A stretch of 16,029 bases of DNA from Funneliformis mosseae (GCA_910592005.1 CAJVPP010002165.1:1-16029); one strand, 5' to 3'. Shown: positions 1 through 10,339, numbered from the stretch's first letter. The notes: a model not told the origin generated them from the letters alone. Numbers and translations: made by a program.

Positions 1-118
1 TCATGTTTCTAGCATTTGTGGTTGATGAGTTATAGCCGTTCAAAGGTAACCAATCACACTTGCGTTTCTTTTGGTAGTCACTGTATATACTTTCTACTAA
101 CTTAGATTTAAAATACTA
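1..118 (-). other. Unassigned open frame at window edge
   Basis: The first 100 bases are clearly less AT-rich than what follows. On the minus strand a frame is open for about 37 codons, from just after a TAG near 116-118 to the window edge. It includes CDWLPLNGYN and ordinary codons such as TGG, CGC and GGC. A second minus frame could also be decayed coding DNA: it reads LPKETQV, stop, LVTFERL, stop, LINHKC, with two TGA codons where Trp would fit. I recognise neither. An open frame this short is expected by chance fairly often, so this may only be the edge of a gene or repeat outside the window. Confidence 0.2.
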
Positions 119-591
119 AATTTAACTTATCATTAAAATTCTCAGCATTTGCATTTATAAGTACTATTATATTTGATTCTAAAAAGATATTATTTATATA
201 ACTTTATCTAAGTAATCATCAGAAGATTTTTGTTTTATATATTAATCAATTTTTGCAAGTATAAATACTAATATATTAAATATTAATTAACATTATTAAC
301 ATTACTCTTTCATCAAATAAGTTAACTATTATTTGAAATCAGGAAAATAATAACTATGACTTAAATCTAATTAATTTAAGACAATATTAATTAAGAAGTT
401 CGTTTGATTAACAAGAATAAAGTTATATATTTATTGTTAATAAAATATGTTTAAAGTTTATTATTATTATTAAATGTATCTTAAATATAATATTGAAATC
501 TGTCCTTTTTCTAAGATATTTTCATGTTCTTTATATAAGAAAATTATAATTAAAGAAAATCTATAACAATAATTATAATTATAATTATGAT

Positions 592-683
592 ACTATTAAT
601 AATAATAATAGTGCTAACAGATATACTAGTAATAATAAATATAAACTAAATAATAATAAGAATAAAATAATAAAAATAATATA
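592..683. repeat. AAT-type microsatellite tract
   Basis: Imperfect runs of AAT/ATA trinucleotides (aataataataatag, aataataaatataaac, aataataagaataaaataataa) give a degenerate simple repeat of about 90 bases. No function is indicated. Confidence 0.6.
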
Positions 684-767
684 AATAACTAGTAATTCTA
701 CTTATGTAATGCTTTAAGGTTACTTTGCAATGAAAAAAAAGGTGAAAAATAAGTATTTAGCGTAAAG

Positions 768-925
768 TAAAAGATTATATATGTTACATTAAGATATAAT
801 ATTATATATGTTACTAAAGTTTATTTGCATATGTATATCACTAAAAGTTTATTTACACATTATGTGTATCTCACTAAAAGATTATCTATATATCTATGTC
901 ACTATAAATTTGTTTATATATATAT
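768..925. repeat. Degenerate tandem repeat, about 28-33 bp units
   Basis: Four to five imperfect copies of a unit that begins AAGTTTATTT or AAGATTAT, passes through an alternating ATGTATAT-like centre, and ends TCACTAA. The unit ends fall near 817, 845, 878 and 905. Unit length varies with the alternating pyrimidine-purine core. Confidence 0.5.
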
Positions 926-984
926 ATTATATTGTAAACTGTAAATAATATATAAATTAATTTAAATATTTTTTATTATACAAT

Positions 985-1215
985 TAAATACTTTTATAAT
1001 GAAAATTAATAATTAAAATAAATAATAATACTTTTAAAATTACATATAAATTAAAATAAATAATAAAATTAAAAATTATATACAAATTAAAATAATAAAA
1101 TTAAAAATAATATAAAAATTAAAATAAATAATAAAATTAAACTAAATACTTTTAAAATTATGTAATTAAATAATATAATACTTTTAAAATTATATGTAAA
1201 TGAATTAAAAAATAT
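985..1215. repeat. Degenerate AT-rich tandem repeat with ATACTTTTAAAATTA
   Basis: The motif ATACTTTTAAAATTA recurs three times (near 1028, 1146 and 1179), with a related ATACTTTTATAATGA near 987. The copies are separated by AAATAAATAATAAAATTAAA-type sequence. This looks like a decayed tandem repeat of roughly 50-bp units. No coding potential is seen. Confidence 0.45.
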
Positions 1216-1261
1216 ATATAAATGGTTTTTTTTAAAATGCAATATATACAAATGATTTAAA

Positions 1262-1481
1262 TTAAAAAATTTCTTTATATATATAATATTTTTTATATAT
1301 ACATTTGATTTATATTTATTTTAACCATCTTTAACCAAGATTTTGATATTATTCTTTGATTGAATTTTTGATAATGCTACATATAATTGTTCATAAAAAA
1401 ATACAGGATTAGGCAAGTATAATCTTATATGTGGTATTATTTGACTTTAAGTCTTATTAATGGTTATGGTAAAGGCTAAAC
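1262..1481 (-). pseudogene. Helitron helicase C-terminal fragment
   Basis: This is the last part of a PIF1-family Helitron helicase. The minus strand reads LAFTITINKT, a TAA (1447-1449), SQIIPHIRLYLPNPVF, then QLYVALSK (about 1366-1389), and NNIKILVKDG. These match the family blocks LAFAMTINKSQGQ, VGLYLPNPVFSHGQLYVALSR and KILVKDG, the last helicase motifs, which contact nucleotide and DNA. The TAA stands where the family has Gln in NKSQGQ, a CAA-to-TAA change. Downstream, NVYIKNIIYIKKF fits the usual end YTKNVVYKEIF, so the C-terminus lies near 1262. The piece begins exactly at the left hAT target duplication and continues the reading frame that stops at 7790. Identity is secure; no activity is possible. 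Confidence 0.92.
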
Positions 1482-1489
1482 AAGTTGAA
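1482..1489. repeat. hAT target-site duplication, left copy (AAGTTGAA)
   Basis: This 8-bp sequence directly abuts the left inverted end of the hAT. The right copy at 7783-7790 is AAGTTAGA. Both derive from AAGTTGGA by one G-to-A change each; on the coding strand TCCAACTT supplies the conserved Pro of the helicase QFP motif. Eight bp is the standard hAT duplication length. Confidence 0.88.
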
Positions 1490-1524
1490 TAGAGCTTTTC
1501 ACTGAATTACTCTATGGATAATAT
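1490..1524 (+). repeat. hAT left terminal inverted repeat
   Basis: The outer 11 bp (1490-1500) match the right end at 10 of 11 positions, the only difference being G versus A. An inner 11-mer, ATGGATAATAT (1514-1524), matches exactly. The left copy has about 9 extra bases between the two blocks. Confidence 0.85.
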
Positions 1525-1894
1525 ATGATAATCTGTTTGAAAATTTTGAGATCTAATTATTCTATTAAATAGAATAATAGGTAATCTGAATAAATAATTC
1601 TAGAATAATCTGAATTATTCTTGAATAATATTAATCATTTATTAAATTAAGAATGATAATCATTACTAAATATTGCATAGTTTGAACTTAAATAATTTAT
1701 CATTTAAAGATCATTTATGTTATTTGACATCATTTAGTTAATTACATAAGTCATTTTATATAAACCAAATAAATAATTTGATAAATTAAAAAAATTAAAA
1801 TAGACAAAATAATTTTTTTAGTAAATGTTGATATTGGAATAAGTAATTTTGAACATTTATTTTTTAAAAAGATAACTAAAATAAATGCTTTATT
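1501..1894. other. hAT left subterminal region
   Basis: No gene is seen. The first 130 bases carry repeated AATAATCTGAAT-like motifs (near 1522, 1581 and 1603) and short palindromes such as ATTCTAGAAT (1597-1606). The 19-mer at 1597-1615 recurs with one mismatch at 7636-7654 near the other hAT end. Short repeated subterminal motifs are typical transposase-binding sites in hAT elements; that role here is inferred. The rest is AT-rich and unremarkable. Confidence 0.5.
1597..1615 (+). repeat. hAT subterminal motif, left copy
   Basis: ATTCTAGAATAATCTGAAT, with 18 of 19 bases shared with 7636-7654 near the right end; the difference is G to A. It contains the palindrome ATTCTAGAAT. Candidate transposase-binding site. 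Confidence 0.5.
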
Positions 1895-4850
1895 CTTATT
1901 GTAGATATCAGATTCTTCAAGCTTAGATTATTCAGAGGTAAGACCTATAATAAAAATTATTAATGTTAATTTTTTCTTAAAAAAAAATTACTAAATTGAA
2001 TTTCTTATCTTTTTGTAAATACTGTCTCAAGATTTGGATTATTCAGAGATAAGCTCTATAAAGAAAAACTTTAATGTTTAATGTTAATGTTAAATATTTT
2101 TAAAAAAAGATTAATAAATTCAATTCCTTACCTTTTTGTAAATACTACCTTTAAGTCTTGGATCGTTCAAAGATAAGCCCTATAAAGGAAAAACTTTAAT
2201 GTTAACATTAAATATTTTTTTAAAAAATATTAATAAATTCAATTCTTTACTTTTTTGTAGATATTAGATTCTTCAAATCTTGAGGTAAACCCTATAATAA
2301 AAATAATTAATATTAATTTTTTTTTAAAAAAATTCTACAATATTAAATTCTTTATCTTTTTGTAGATATTAGATTCTTTAGGCTTTGGATCTTTTAGAAG
2401 TAAGTCTATGATAAAAAAATTTAATTTATTTTTTTTATAAAAAAAGATTACTAAATTAAATTTCTTACCTTTTTGTAAATATCAGATTCTTCAAGCTTTA
2501 GATCATTTAAAGGTAAGCCCTATAAAGGAAAAACTTTAATGTTAACTGTTAATGTTAAAATATTTTTAAAAAAGATCAATAAACTCAATTTCTTACCTTT
2601 TTGTAAATACTGAATTCTTTAAGCCTTAGATTATTCAGAAGTAAGTCTTTTAATGAAAATAATTATATTAATTTTTTTTAAAAAAATCCAAATACTAATT
2701 CCTTACCTTTTTGTAGATACTGTTATTTTTAAGTCTTAGATCTTTCAGAAGTAAGTCTATGATGAAAAAAATTTAATTTTATTTTTTTATAAAAAAAGAT
2801 CACTAAATTAAATTTCTTACTTTTTTGTAGATATCAGAATCTTTAAGTCTTGGATTATTTGAAAATAAATCCTGTAAAGGAAAAACTTTAATGTTAACTG
2901 TTAATGTTAAAATATTTTTTAAAAAAGATCAATAAATTCAATTCCTTACCTTTTTATAAATACCAGATTTTTCAAACCTTGGATCATTCAAAGGTAAGCC
3001 TTTAATAGAATTAATTAATGTTAGTTTATTTTTAAAAAAATCTGCAATACTAAATTTCTTACCTTTTATAGATAATGTCTCTTTTAAGCCTTAGATCATT
3101 TAGAAGTAAGCCCTTTAATAGAAATAATTATGTTAATTTTTTTTAAAAAAAAATCTAAATACTAAATTTCTTATCTTTTTATAGATACCACCTTCTTCAA
3201 GACTTGGATCTTTCAAAGATAAGTCTATGATGGAAAAAATTATTTAATATTAATTTATTTTTTATAAAAAAAAAGATCATTAAATTAAAATTCCTTACCT
3301 TTTTGTAGATACTAGATTCTTTAAGCCTTGAATCTTTCGAAGATAAGTCTATAATGGAAAAAATTTAATTTATTTTTTTATAAAAAAGATCATTAAATTA
3401 AATTTCTTACCTTTTTATAGATATCAAATTCTTCAAGCCTTAAATCATTTGGAGATAAATCCTATAAAGAAAAAACTTTAATGTTTAACTGTTAAAATAT
3501 TTTGTAAAGAAGATCAATAAATTTAATTTCTTATCTTTTTGTAAATATCAGATTCTTTAAACCTTAAATTATTCAAAAATAAACTCTTTAATAGAATTAA
3601 TTAATGTTAATTTATTTTTTATAAAAATGAACACTAAATTAAATTTCTTATCTTTTTGTAAATACTGGATTTTCAAACCTTAGATCTTTCAAAGGTAAGT
3701 TTATGATGAAAAAAATTTAATTTATTTTTTTATAAAAAAGGTCATTAAATTAAATTTCTTACCTTTTTATAGATATTAGATTCTTCAAGTCTTAAATCAT
3801 TTGAAGGTAAGCCCTATAAAAAAAAAATTTTAATATTAACTGTTAAAATATTTTTTAAAAAAAATCAAAATAAATTTAATTTCTTACCTTTTTGTAAATA
3901 CTGGATTCTTCAAATCTTAGATCATTTAGAGATAAGTTCTTTAATAGAATTAATTAATGTTAGTTTATTTTAAAAAAAATCCACAATATTAAATTTCATA
4001 CCTTTTGTAGATATTGCCTCCTTTAAACTTTAAATTGTTTAGAGATAAGCCCTATAAAGGAAAAAAATTATTTAATGTTAATTTATTTTTTATAAAAAAT
4101 AATCATTAAATTAAATTCTTTACCTTTTTGTAGATACTGAATTCTTTAAGCCTTAAATCATTCAGAGGTAAGCTCTTTAATAGAAATAATTATGTTAATT
4201 TTTTTAAATAAAAAAATCCAAATACTAAATTTCTTACTTTTTTGTAGATATTGCCTTCTTCAAAACTTGGATTTTTTAGAGGTAAGTCTATGATAAAAAA
4301 AATTTAATTTATTTTTTTATAAAAAAGATCACTAAATTAATTTCTTACCTTTTTATATATATTAGATCTTTCAAGCCTTAGATCATTTGAAGGTAAGCCC
4401 TATAAAGAATAAACTTTAATATATTAAATATTAATGTTAAATATTTTTTAAAAAAATATCAATAAATTCAATTTCTTATCTTTTGTAGATACTGCCTTCT
4501 TTAAGATTTAGATCATTCAGAGGTAAGCCCTTTGATGGAAATAATTAATATTAATTTTTTTAAAAAAAAAATTCACAATACTAAATTTTTTACCTTTTTA
4601 TAAATACTATTTTCTTCAAAACTTGAATCTTTCAGAAATAAGCCTTATAAAGGAAATTTTTTAATATTAAATATTAATACTAAATTTTTTTTTGTTAGGT
4701 ATTAAATTATCAAACTTGAATTATTCAGATGTAATTCTTTAATTGAAAAATTAATGTTAATTTATTTTTTTATAAAAAAGTTTATTAAATTAAAATTTCT
4801 TATCTTTTTGTAAATTCTGGATTCTCCTAATATTGAATCATTTGACAGTA
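1895..4850 (+). repeat. 26-unit tandem array with exon-like 34-nt cores
   Basis: Twenty-six units lie head to tail with core starts near 1905, 2018, 2141, 2260, 2365, 2478, 2606, 2716, 2830 and so on to 4813; the mean period is 116 bp (range about 94-130). Each unit has three parts: a T-rich tract with CTTACCTTTTTGTAG; a core beginning ATAYYRGATTCTTCAAG and ending near GATCATTYAGAG; then GTAAG and a variable A/T spacer of about 70-95 bp. The core is 34 nt in at least 20 copies, while spacers vary freely. Before the T-rich tract, many units carry CTAAAT or ACTAAA, which resembles a branch site. Read as RNA from the plus strand, each unit looks like acceptor, 34-nt exon, donor. About 15 copies keep TAG and 13 keep GTAAG; most others show AA or ATAAG. 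Spacers fall into three classes that recur in order. The array lies wholly inside the hAT element. Function unknown. Confidence 0.9.
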
Positions 4851-5103
4851 CTATAAAAAAAAACTTTAATGAAATTCACTGATAATACATATATTGAATT
4901 ATTTTTTAATACAAATTTACTAATAATTGACAAATAAATTCAAAACAGATAGTAGACTATTAATTTTATTATTAAATTCATATTTTGATATTAATACTAA
5001 TGCTTTTCATAATTTACATTAATCTTTAATTAGATTTTTTGAATATATTTCCAATTACTATTTTATATTAAAAAATAGAGATTTGATATATAAAGTCTGC
5101 ATG
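4851..5103. other. AT-rich hAT interior between array and dimer
   Basis: Nothing recognisable is seen beyond AT-rich sequence. The stretch separates the last, decayed array unit from a tandem duplication downstream of the transposase. Confidence 0.4.
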
Positions 5104-5325
5104 CTACCTATAATAAAAGTAAAATAATAAATTATTAACATTTACTATTAATTAAAAATAGATAAAATTTAATCAAAAATCATACTTACTATATATTTTA
5201 ATAAAATTTGTGTACTAACTGTAATAAAAAGTGGAATAGCGAATTATTAGAGATGTTACTATTAATAAAAATATATATAATTTACAAAAAATCGTACTTA
5301 ATATATTATGTATAAAATAAGTACA
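5104..5325. repeat. Divergent tandem duplication, about 111 bp
   Basis: Two copies start at CTACCTATAATAAAAGT (5104) and CTAACTGTAATAAAAAGT (5215). They share later blocks in the same order: AATTATTA, TTACTATTAAT, AAAAATC.TACTTA and the closing GTAC.TTA or GTACTAA. They are clearly homologous but differ by many substitutions and small indels. The period (about 111 bp) is close to that of the main array, yet the sequence is different. They lie just past the transposase stop, in its presumed 3' region. Confidence 0.6.
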
Positions 5326-7489
5326 TTATTTTTTAGTATATATATTATTATTAAATATCTTTTCTATTAAATTACTATTTCTTTTCAAAAAAATCAAAGC
5401 TTTAAATAAATTCTTCTTCATACTTATTCTATTTACTGACATTATTAATCTAGCATTATTAAAAGTCTTTTCACTTACTCTAGACGTTACTTAAATAACT
5501 AAATATTTATGTCTTAACTGAGCTAAAATTGAAAATTGCCTCTTATTAACATCCTATCATTTTAAAGGATCTTGATTATTTTAAGTTTATACTATTACTA
5601 AATATCTTTCAATCTTATCATCTTCAATTTGAGAATTATTTATTTTATTGTCAGAAAATAAAGATCTCTTATAAACTTGTATTTTGATATTTTTCTTTTT
5701 TTTGGTTTTGAATTATGTGATTCTTGTTGAAAATCAATATTATTTTTTGCTAACTCGTATATTTCACAAAGGCTAGTTTTTGCTAATTCTTTTTGATTAT
5801 TAGTTGCAAATTTCAATTTTTTTTTACACAGATCTAATAAAGCTATAATTAAAGCTTCTTTTTCAATTACTTCATAATAATGTTTAAGTGCTTTATAAAG
5901 TTCTGCTTTAATTTTATCCAAAGACTAAAGGTATTAATAGAAGTATTTATTTGAATTTTTCATTTAACTTCAGATTCATCATCTTCGTCAACTTTTTTAA
6001 ATTGATATTCTTCAAATACATTATCATTTGTTTTTAAATCTACATTACTATTATAAAATTCTTTGATTAGACAAAAGAGTTTTTTGAGTTTAGTAATATT
6101 TGAATATATATAACTCATCGTTGCATATTTTGTATCTTCTAATTTTTCTATTAATTCTACAAAGGTCTTAAGATTTCAAGTAAATCTCTTATAATATCTC
6201 ACTCATTACTAGTAAGATTAATTTTTTTTAACCTTTTTGCATTTTCTTTAGTATTACAATCTTTACTTACTTTTAATAAAGAAATAACAATTTTAATATA
6301 AAGTTTTAGAATTATTAATCTTTCTCATACTATAAATATGCTTGATAATGTGTTTTAACATCTATAATTACCTTATAAAAAACCATTTGTAAATCATTTT
6401 CCTTTTCTGAATTTTCTTTAGAATTTTTTTTTTGTCATCTATAAGACATTCATTTTGTTTGAGTGTAGTGAAAACTTGATTAATCTTTTTGCATGTGCAA
6501 TTAAAACTTCAGTAATAAGTAACCCTTTTTCAACAACTAATTGAATTATATTTATGATATATGATAATCGTTTTAAAAAAGTAATTTGATTAAAACATTT
6601 TTTTATATTAGAAGCATTATCTGTTATATAAAGAAAAACTTTGTTTTGTAATTTCTAATCAAAAATAACTTTTTCTAATACACTTTTAATAGCATTTCCT
6701 GTATATAGATATAGCATATATTGAATAGCTAAAGTTATCTCCTTCATCTCAAAATTTGATGTAATAAAATAATATATTATACTAAAAAACCCTTACTTAC
6801 TATGAGAAGTCCAAAGGTCACAGGTCAATAAAACTGAATTTGAATTCTCATAAATATATTGCTTTAGATACCTTTTTGAAAATTCATTTGCTTCAAAAAT
6901 TCTTTTTCAAAATTTTTTATCAATCAGAAATTCAAAGTTTTTATTTAATGCATTAATAAATTTACAAAAAAAGGAGATTTTAAAAGATAAAATAGTTGAA
7001 AATCTAGAATAAGCTATTCAAAAAGAAGAGTTTCTAAATGTTTTTGTCAATCTTGTATCATTTGTAAAAGTGAATCTGATGAAATAGTATAATAATTAAT
7101 TTTAATTTGTTTTAAAGATGATGTAGCTTTTAAAGGTATAAAATATTCATAAATTTTATATTTTGTCTAAGATGGTTAATAATATTACCAGTTAAACCTG
7201 ATATCTCTATTTTTGCTATACAAATTTCATCACTATCTAATGATTAATTGTATTTAAATATAAATTTTTTTGAATATGTTAGATGAATTTTTCTTTTATC
7301 TCAATTATATATCTAACTACAAAGTTTTAAGTCTCCTTTACTTTTAACTTGAATATTTAATGAATCAGTTTTTTCTTCTGATTTTTTAAAGATGTTTGTT
7401 TCTTTTTCTGAAATATGTATATCAACATAATTAATATTATTATTATTTTCAGATAATGAACTTTTTACTGAAGTTTTTTCAGTTGACAT
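5326..7489 (-). pseudogene. hAT transposase with BED zinc finger, dead
   Basis: This enzyme would excise and insert the element in the nucleus. The start ATG is at 7489, followed by MSTEKTSVKSSLSE and a decayed BED finger (about 7315-7150: ...ICIAKI...SGLTGNIINHLRQN, the last His lost). Next come LILDFQ...SPFF (about 7013-6965), CDLWTSHS (6822-6799), ITDNASN (about 6627-6607), ALIIALLDL..KKLKFA (about 5840-5790) and the hATC dimerisation region IERYL...NQDPLK..., SRVSEKTFNNARLIMS (about 5620-5440). The stop TAA is at 5326-5328. The presumed DDE residues survive: Asp 6817-6819, Asp 6619-6621, Glu 5470-5472. At least ten conserved Trp codons are now stops: 7313, 7301, 7047, 7014, 6655, 6325, 6199, 5960, 5557 and 5554 (lowest base of each). 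Frameshifts lie near 7140, 6960, 6350, 6180, 5930 and 5640. The longest open segment, 5640-5921, is a C-terminal fragment and not a gene. Family identity is certain; inactivity is certain. Confidence 0.93.
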
Positions 7490-7756
7490 ATTTAGAAATA
7501 ATATTTATAAATGAGTTCTTTATTTCTTTAATCTTATTTCTTTTTATTTTTTTTAAATGAAAAAAATGTATTATTTATATGAAAAAAAAATTAAAGTTTT
7601 CTATTTTATCAATGTAAATGCTGATCATTATATTTATTCTAGAATAATCTAAATAATCCTAAGATTTATTCATTTGTAGATTTGTAGATCTGGTTAACTA
7701 TTCAAATATTATTTGGATATAATGTGAATAATAGGATAATTTGAATTTATTCTAGG
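7490..7756. other. hAT right subterminal and promoter-side region
   Basis: These 270 bases lie upstream of the transposase ATG and would contain its promoter; no specific promoter element can be assigned in such AT-rich DNA. They hold the subterminal 19-mer at 7636-7654 and a GGATAAT...ATTATCC inverted pair (about 7734-7765) that runs into the inverted end. Confidence 0.45.
7636..7654 (+). repeat. hAT subterminal motif, right copy
   Basis: ATTCTAGAATAATCTAAAT, 18 of 19 bases identical to 1597-1615 and in the same orientation. Candidate transposase-binding site; the role is inferred from position only. Confidence 0.5.
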
Positions 7757-7782
7757 ATATTATCCATTTAAGAAAAGCTTTA
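7757..7782 (-). repeat. hAT right terminal inverted repeat
   Basis: Read inward on the minus strand: TAAAGCTTTTC (7782-7772), a 4-base gap, then ATGGATAATAT (7767-7757). It matches both blocks of the left end. Confidence 0.85.
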
Positions 7783-7790
7783 AAGTTAGA
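7783..7790. repeat. hAT target-site duplication, right copy (AAGTTAGA)
   Basis: Abuts the right inverted end. It differs from the left copy (AAGTTGAA) at two adjacent bases, each explained by one G-to-A change from AAGTTGGA. Confidence 0.88.
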
Positions 7791-10339
7791 AACTGATGAC
7801 AGATTAATTAAAATGGCAAATCTATATTTGATAGCGTTAATCTAATTTGAGGAATAAATACTCTTTTTGTATAATAAATACTTATCAAGATTTCTGCATC
7901 TATCATATGCCGTTGAAATCCTTTAACAATCTGGTACTATTGTAGAATCCTTATTTTAGATTAATATTTCTTAAGTGTATAATAAGAATTCTAACTTTAA
8001 GTACTAAATGATGAGAAGGTATTCTACATAGCATTAATATATTCAAGAATTCTATAGAATAAAGATTTTGGTAAACTAACTCTTTTTCATTATCAGAATT
8101 TGCTAATAAGAATACTTAAGATTTTTCAGGAAAAATGTTGATAATTTGCTTATTAATATTATCAACATTATCATTTTTTATCATAAGAATTGCTCAATCT
8201 TTAATATAATTGATATAATTTGCATAATTATTAAAGTTATTATTAATATTATAAAAATCTCTGAAATTAATAATTCAATTTTCTCATCATTAAAGATCAT
8301 ATAATCTTATAATTTGATGATATCTTTACCAAGTTCAGGATATAATAGCTCCTTTTCTTCACAAATTTATAATAAATAATCTATAAATTGTTTTACTCAT
8401 CATTTTATGATTATTTAATTCTCATATTAACAGTCAAATGCATAATATTAATATGTTTCCATAAATATAAATATTTAATGCAAATATTTATAATTTGTTT
8501 ACATCTTCCTTAAATTACTACAGGTAAGATTTATCTAAAATCTTTATTTAAAACAACAATGATGCCTCTAAATAATTTTTCAATATTAGTTATATCTCTA
8601 AAGGTTTTATTAATACTTTAAAGGCAAATCTATGTATAATTGATACTTCATTTCAGATATAAGTTTTGTCATTCAAATTAATTTAACTAATTCAGATAAA
8701 ATACTTATATCTAAAGTAGATATTTCTATTAATTTGATGAGGATCTTAAATCTTGAATGGGCTGTTATTTTATTATTTAATAATAAAGCTGCAATTCCTG
8801 ATAAAGCAACTGCAATGGCTATTTCATTATTTACTCTTATTTTTGCCAAAATTATGCTGAATAAAAATATTTTTTCATAATCTCAAGGTTATCAACAAAA
8901 AATACTGTTTCATCTATTTCATTATTAAAAGCTTGAATAATTGTGTTATAAATATTTATTTGATTAATATTTAAATCATTTTTGTTATTTAAAAGAACAT
9001 TAAATTTATCAGAATATAATTAAGTTCTTTTATTATAAAATCTGATTTTATAAATTCTTTATTATTTTTAAGTAAAGAATAATTAGAAGGAAAAGTATTA
9101 TAATCAATCAAATATCTTTTATAAGGTAATAAATATTTTTCAATATCTATTAATATTTTTATAAGCATAATTGCATAATCTTCATCAGATAAATCTTCAG
9201 TATTTTTAAGTTGTTATTGTTCATTCAAATAATCTTCATATAAATCATTTAAATGATTTTTTAAAAGTTTATAAACATTTAACTCTCTTAGCTTACTAAA
9301 TATTAAAATAAAGTAAATAATTATCTTAGTTTTGATAACATTTGATACATTGCAGCCTCATTAAGACATTTATTAAATTCATTATTTTCTTCATCTAATA
9401 ATTCAAGTTGTCTCACTATTTTCTCAAATGTATCATAAACATTTCTATTTATGGTATATACAGCTTCATAAGATATAGCACCATGAATTTGAGATAATAA
9501 AATTTTCAAATAAAATCTTTCCTTGTTTCTTAAACTGCAAGTATACATTTGTAAAATTATTTTATCACTATCTCTTTTTTTTTTATTATCAGTTTCTATT
9601 TTTTCAGGTAAAGTATTTTGAAAAATCAACATAACGCAAATTATTTATGTTTAAATCATCTTGATTATTTGTGCATATTTTAAAATAATAGGTTAATTTT
9701 ATATATGAGGATTGTTCTAAAACATTAAAAAGTTCTTTATTTTCTTGAAAGATAACATTTTATTGATTAGACAAATGAAATGTAAGTTGTTCAATTTTAT
9801 GTGATTTTCTTATAAACTAAAATTAAATAATCTCCAGAATGTTTCAATGGTAAAAACATATCTTACATTTAAATGTTAAATGATTTCATTTTGCAAGCTT
9901 TTAATAGATTCCATTATATAATCAGATCTTTTATAAATATATTTGTAAAGATATTTCACAAAATGGATGCTTAAACATATTTTTATGTTAATATGACAGT
10001 CATATTTTTAACAAAGATAAGGATTATAAGGTATAATTCATCTATTATTAATATTAAGTTTTCTTTTTTAACTGTTTTTCTATTGTTTCTTCTTTTGTAT
10101 ATTAGATATTTATACTTATTTGTTATTATTTTTTAGCAAAATTTCAATAATAATTTTTGCTACATTTACCATTTATCATATAAGAAGATTTAGGATTCAA
10201 GTCTTTATAAAGTTCATGAATTATATTCTAGTAACTGTATTATATAATAATGGTTAAAGATCTTTATCTGAAATCTCTACATATACTATCTTATTAAATT
10301 TTTAGATGATTTTGGTTTATTTTCAGAGATCATTAAAAT

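Larger units (their letters stand above)
119..1261. other. AT-rich spacer without genes
   Basis: I see no coding region here. The stretch is almost entirely A and T and holds three short tandem-repeat tracts, listed separately. It lies downstream of the Helitron C-terminus, so the Helitron 3' end should be here. No hairpin followed by CTRR could be assigned; the few CTAG tetramers (for example near 624 and 687 on this strand) lack a convincing adjacent stem. Confidence 0.6.
1490..7782 (-). mobile_element. hAT-superfamily DNA transposon, 6293 bp, degenerate
   Basis: A cut-and-paste element inserted in the Helitron helicase gene. The ends are TAGAGCTTTTC (1490-1500) and, on the other strand, TAAAGCTTTTC (7782-7772): 10 of 11 identical. 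Further in, the two ends share an exact 11-mer, ATGGATAATAT (1514-1524 and the reverse complement at 7757-7767). It is flanked by an 8-bp duplication. Inside, on the minus strand, is a BED-finger hAT transposase remnant (7489-5326), then a tandem dimer (5104-5325), a 3-kb tandem array (about 1895-4850), and 400 bases to the left end. A 6.3-kb length is long for this superfamily because of the array. Many stops and frameshifts show it is dead, although it may once have been mobilised in trans. Confidence 0.92.

Noticed and set aside
624..690. Helitron 3' terminus at CTAG tetramers
   Set aside because: No stable GC-containing hairpin lies just upstream on the minus strand, so the CTRR end could not be supported.
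1895..4850. CRISPR array
   Set aside because: The regular spacing suggested it, but units average 116 bp, the supposed spacers are themselves repeats in three classes, and the surroundings are eukaryotic transposons.
5640..5921. 94-codon open frame as a stand-alone gene
   Set aside because: It begins at a TTG, has no ATG start, and its residues (DKIKAEL..ALKHYYEV, ALIIALLDL) are the C-terminal part of the hAT transposase. It is an undamaged segment of the pseudogene.
9321..9632. 103-codon open frame as a stand-alone gene
   Set aside because: Its residues (RNKERFYLKILLSQIHGA, YEAVYTINRNVYDTF) are a standard internal block of the Helitron helicase; homology continues on both sides through stops.
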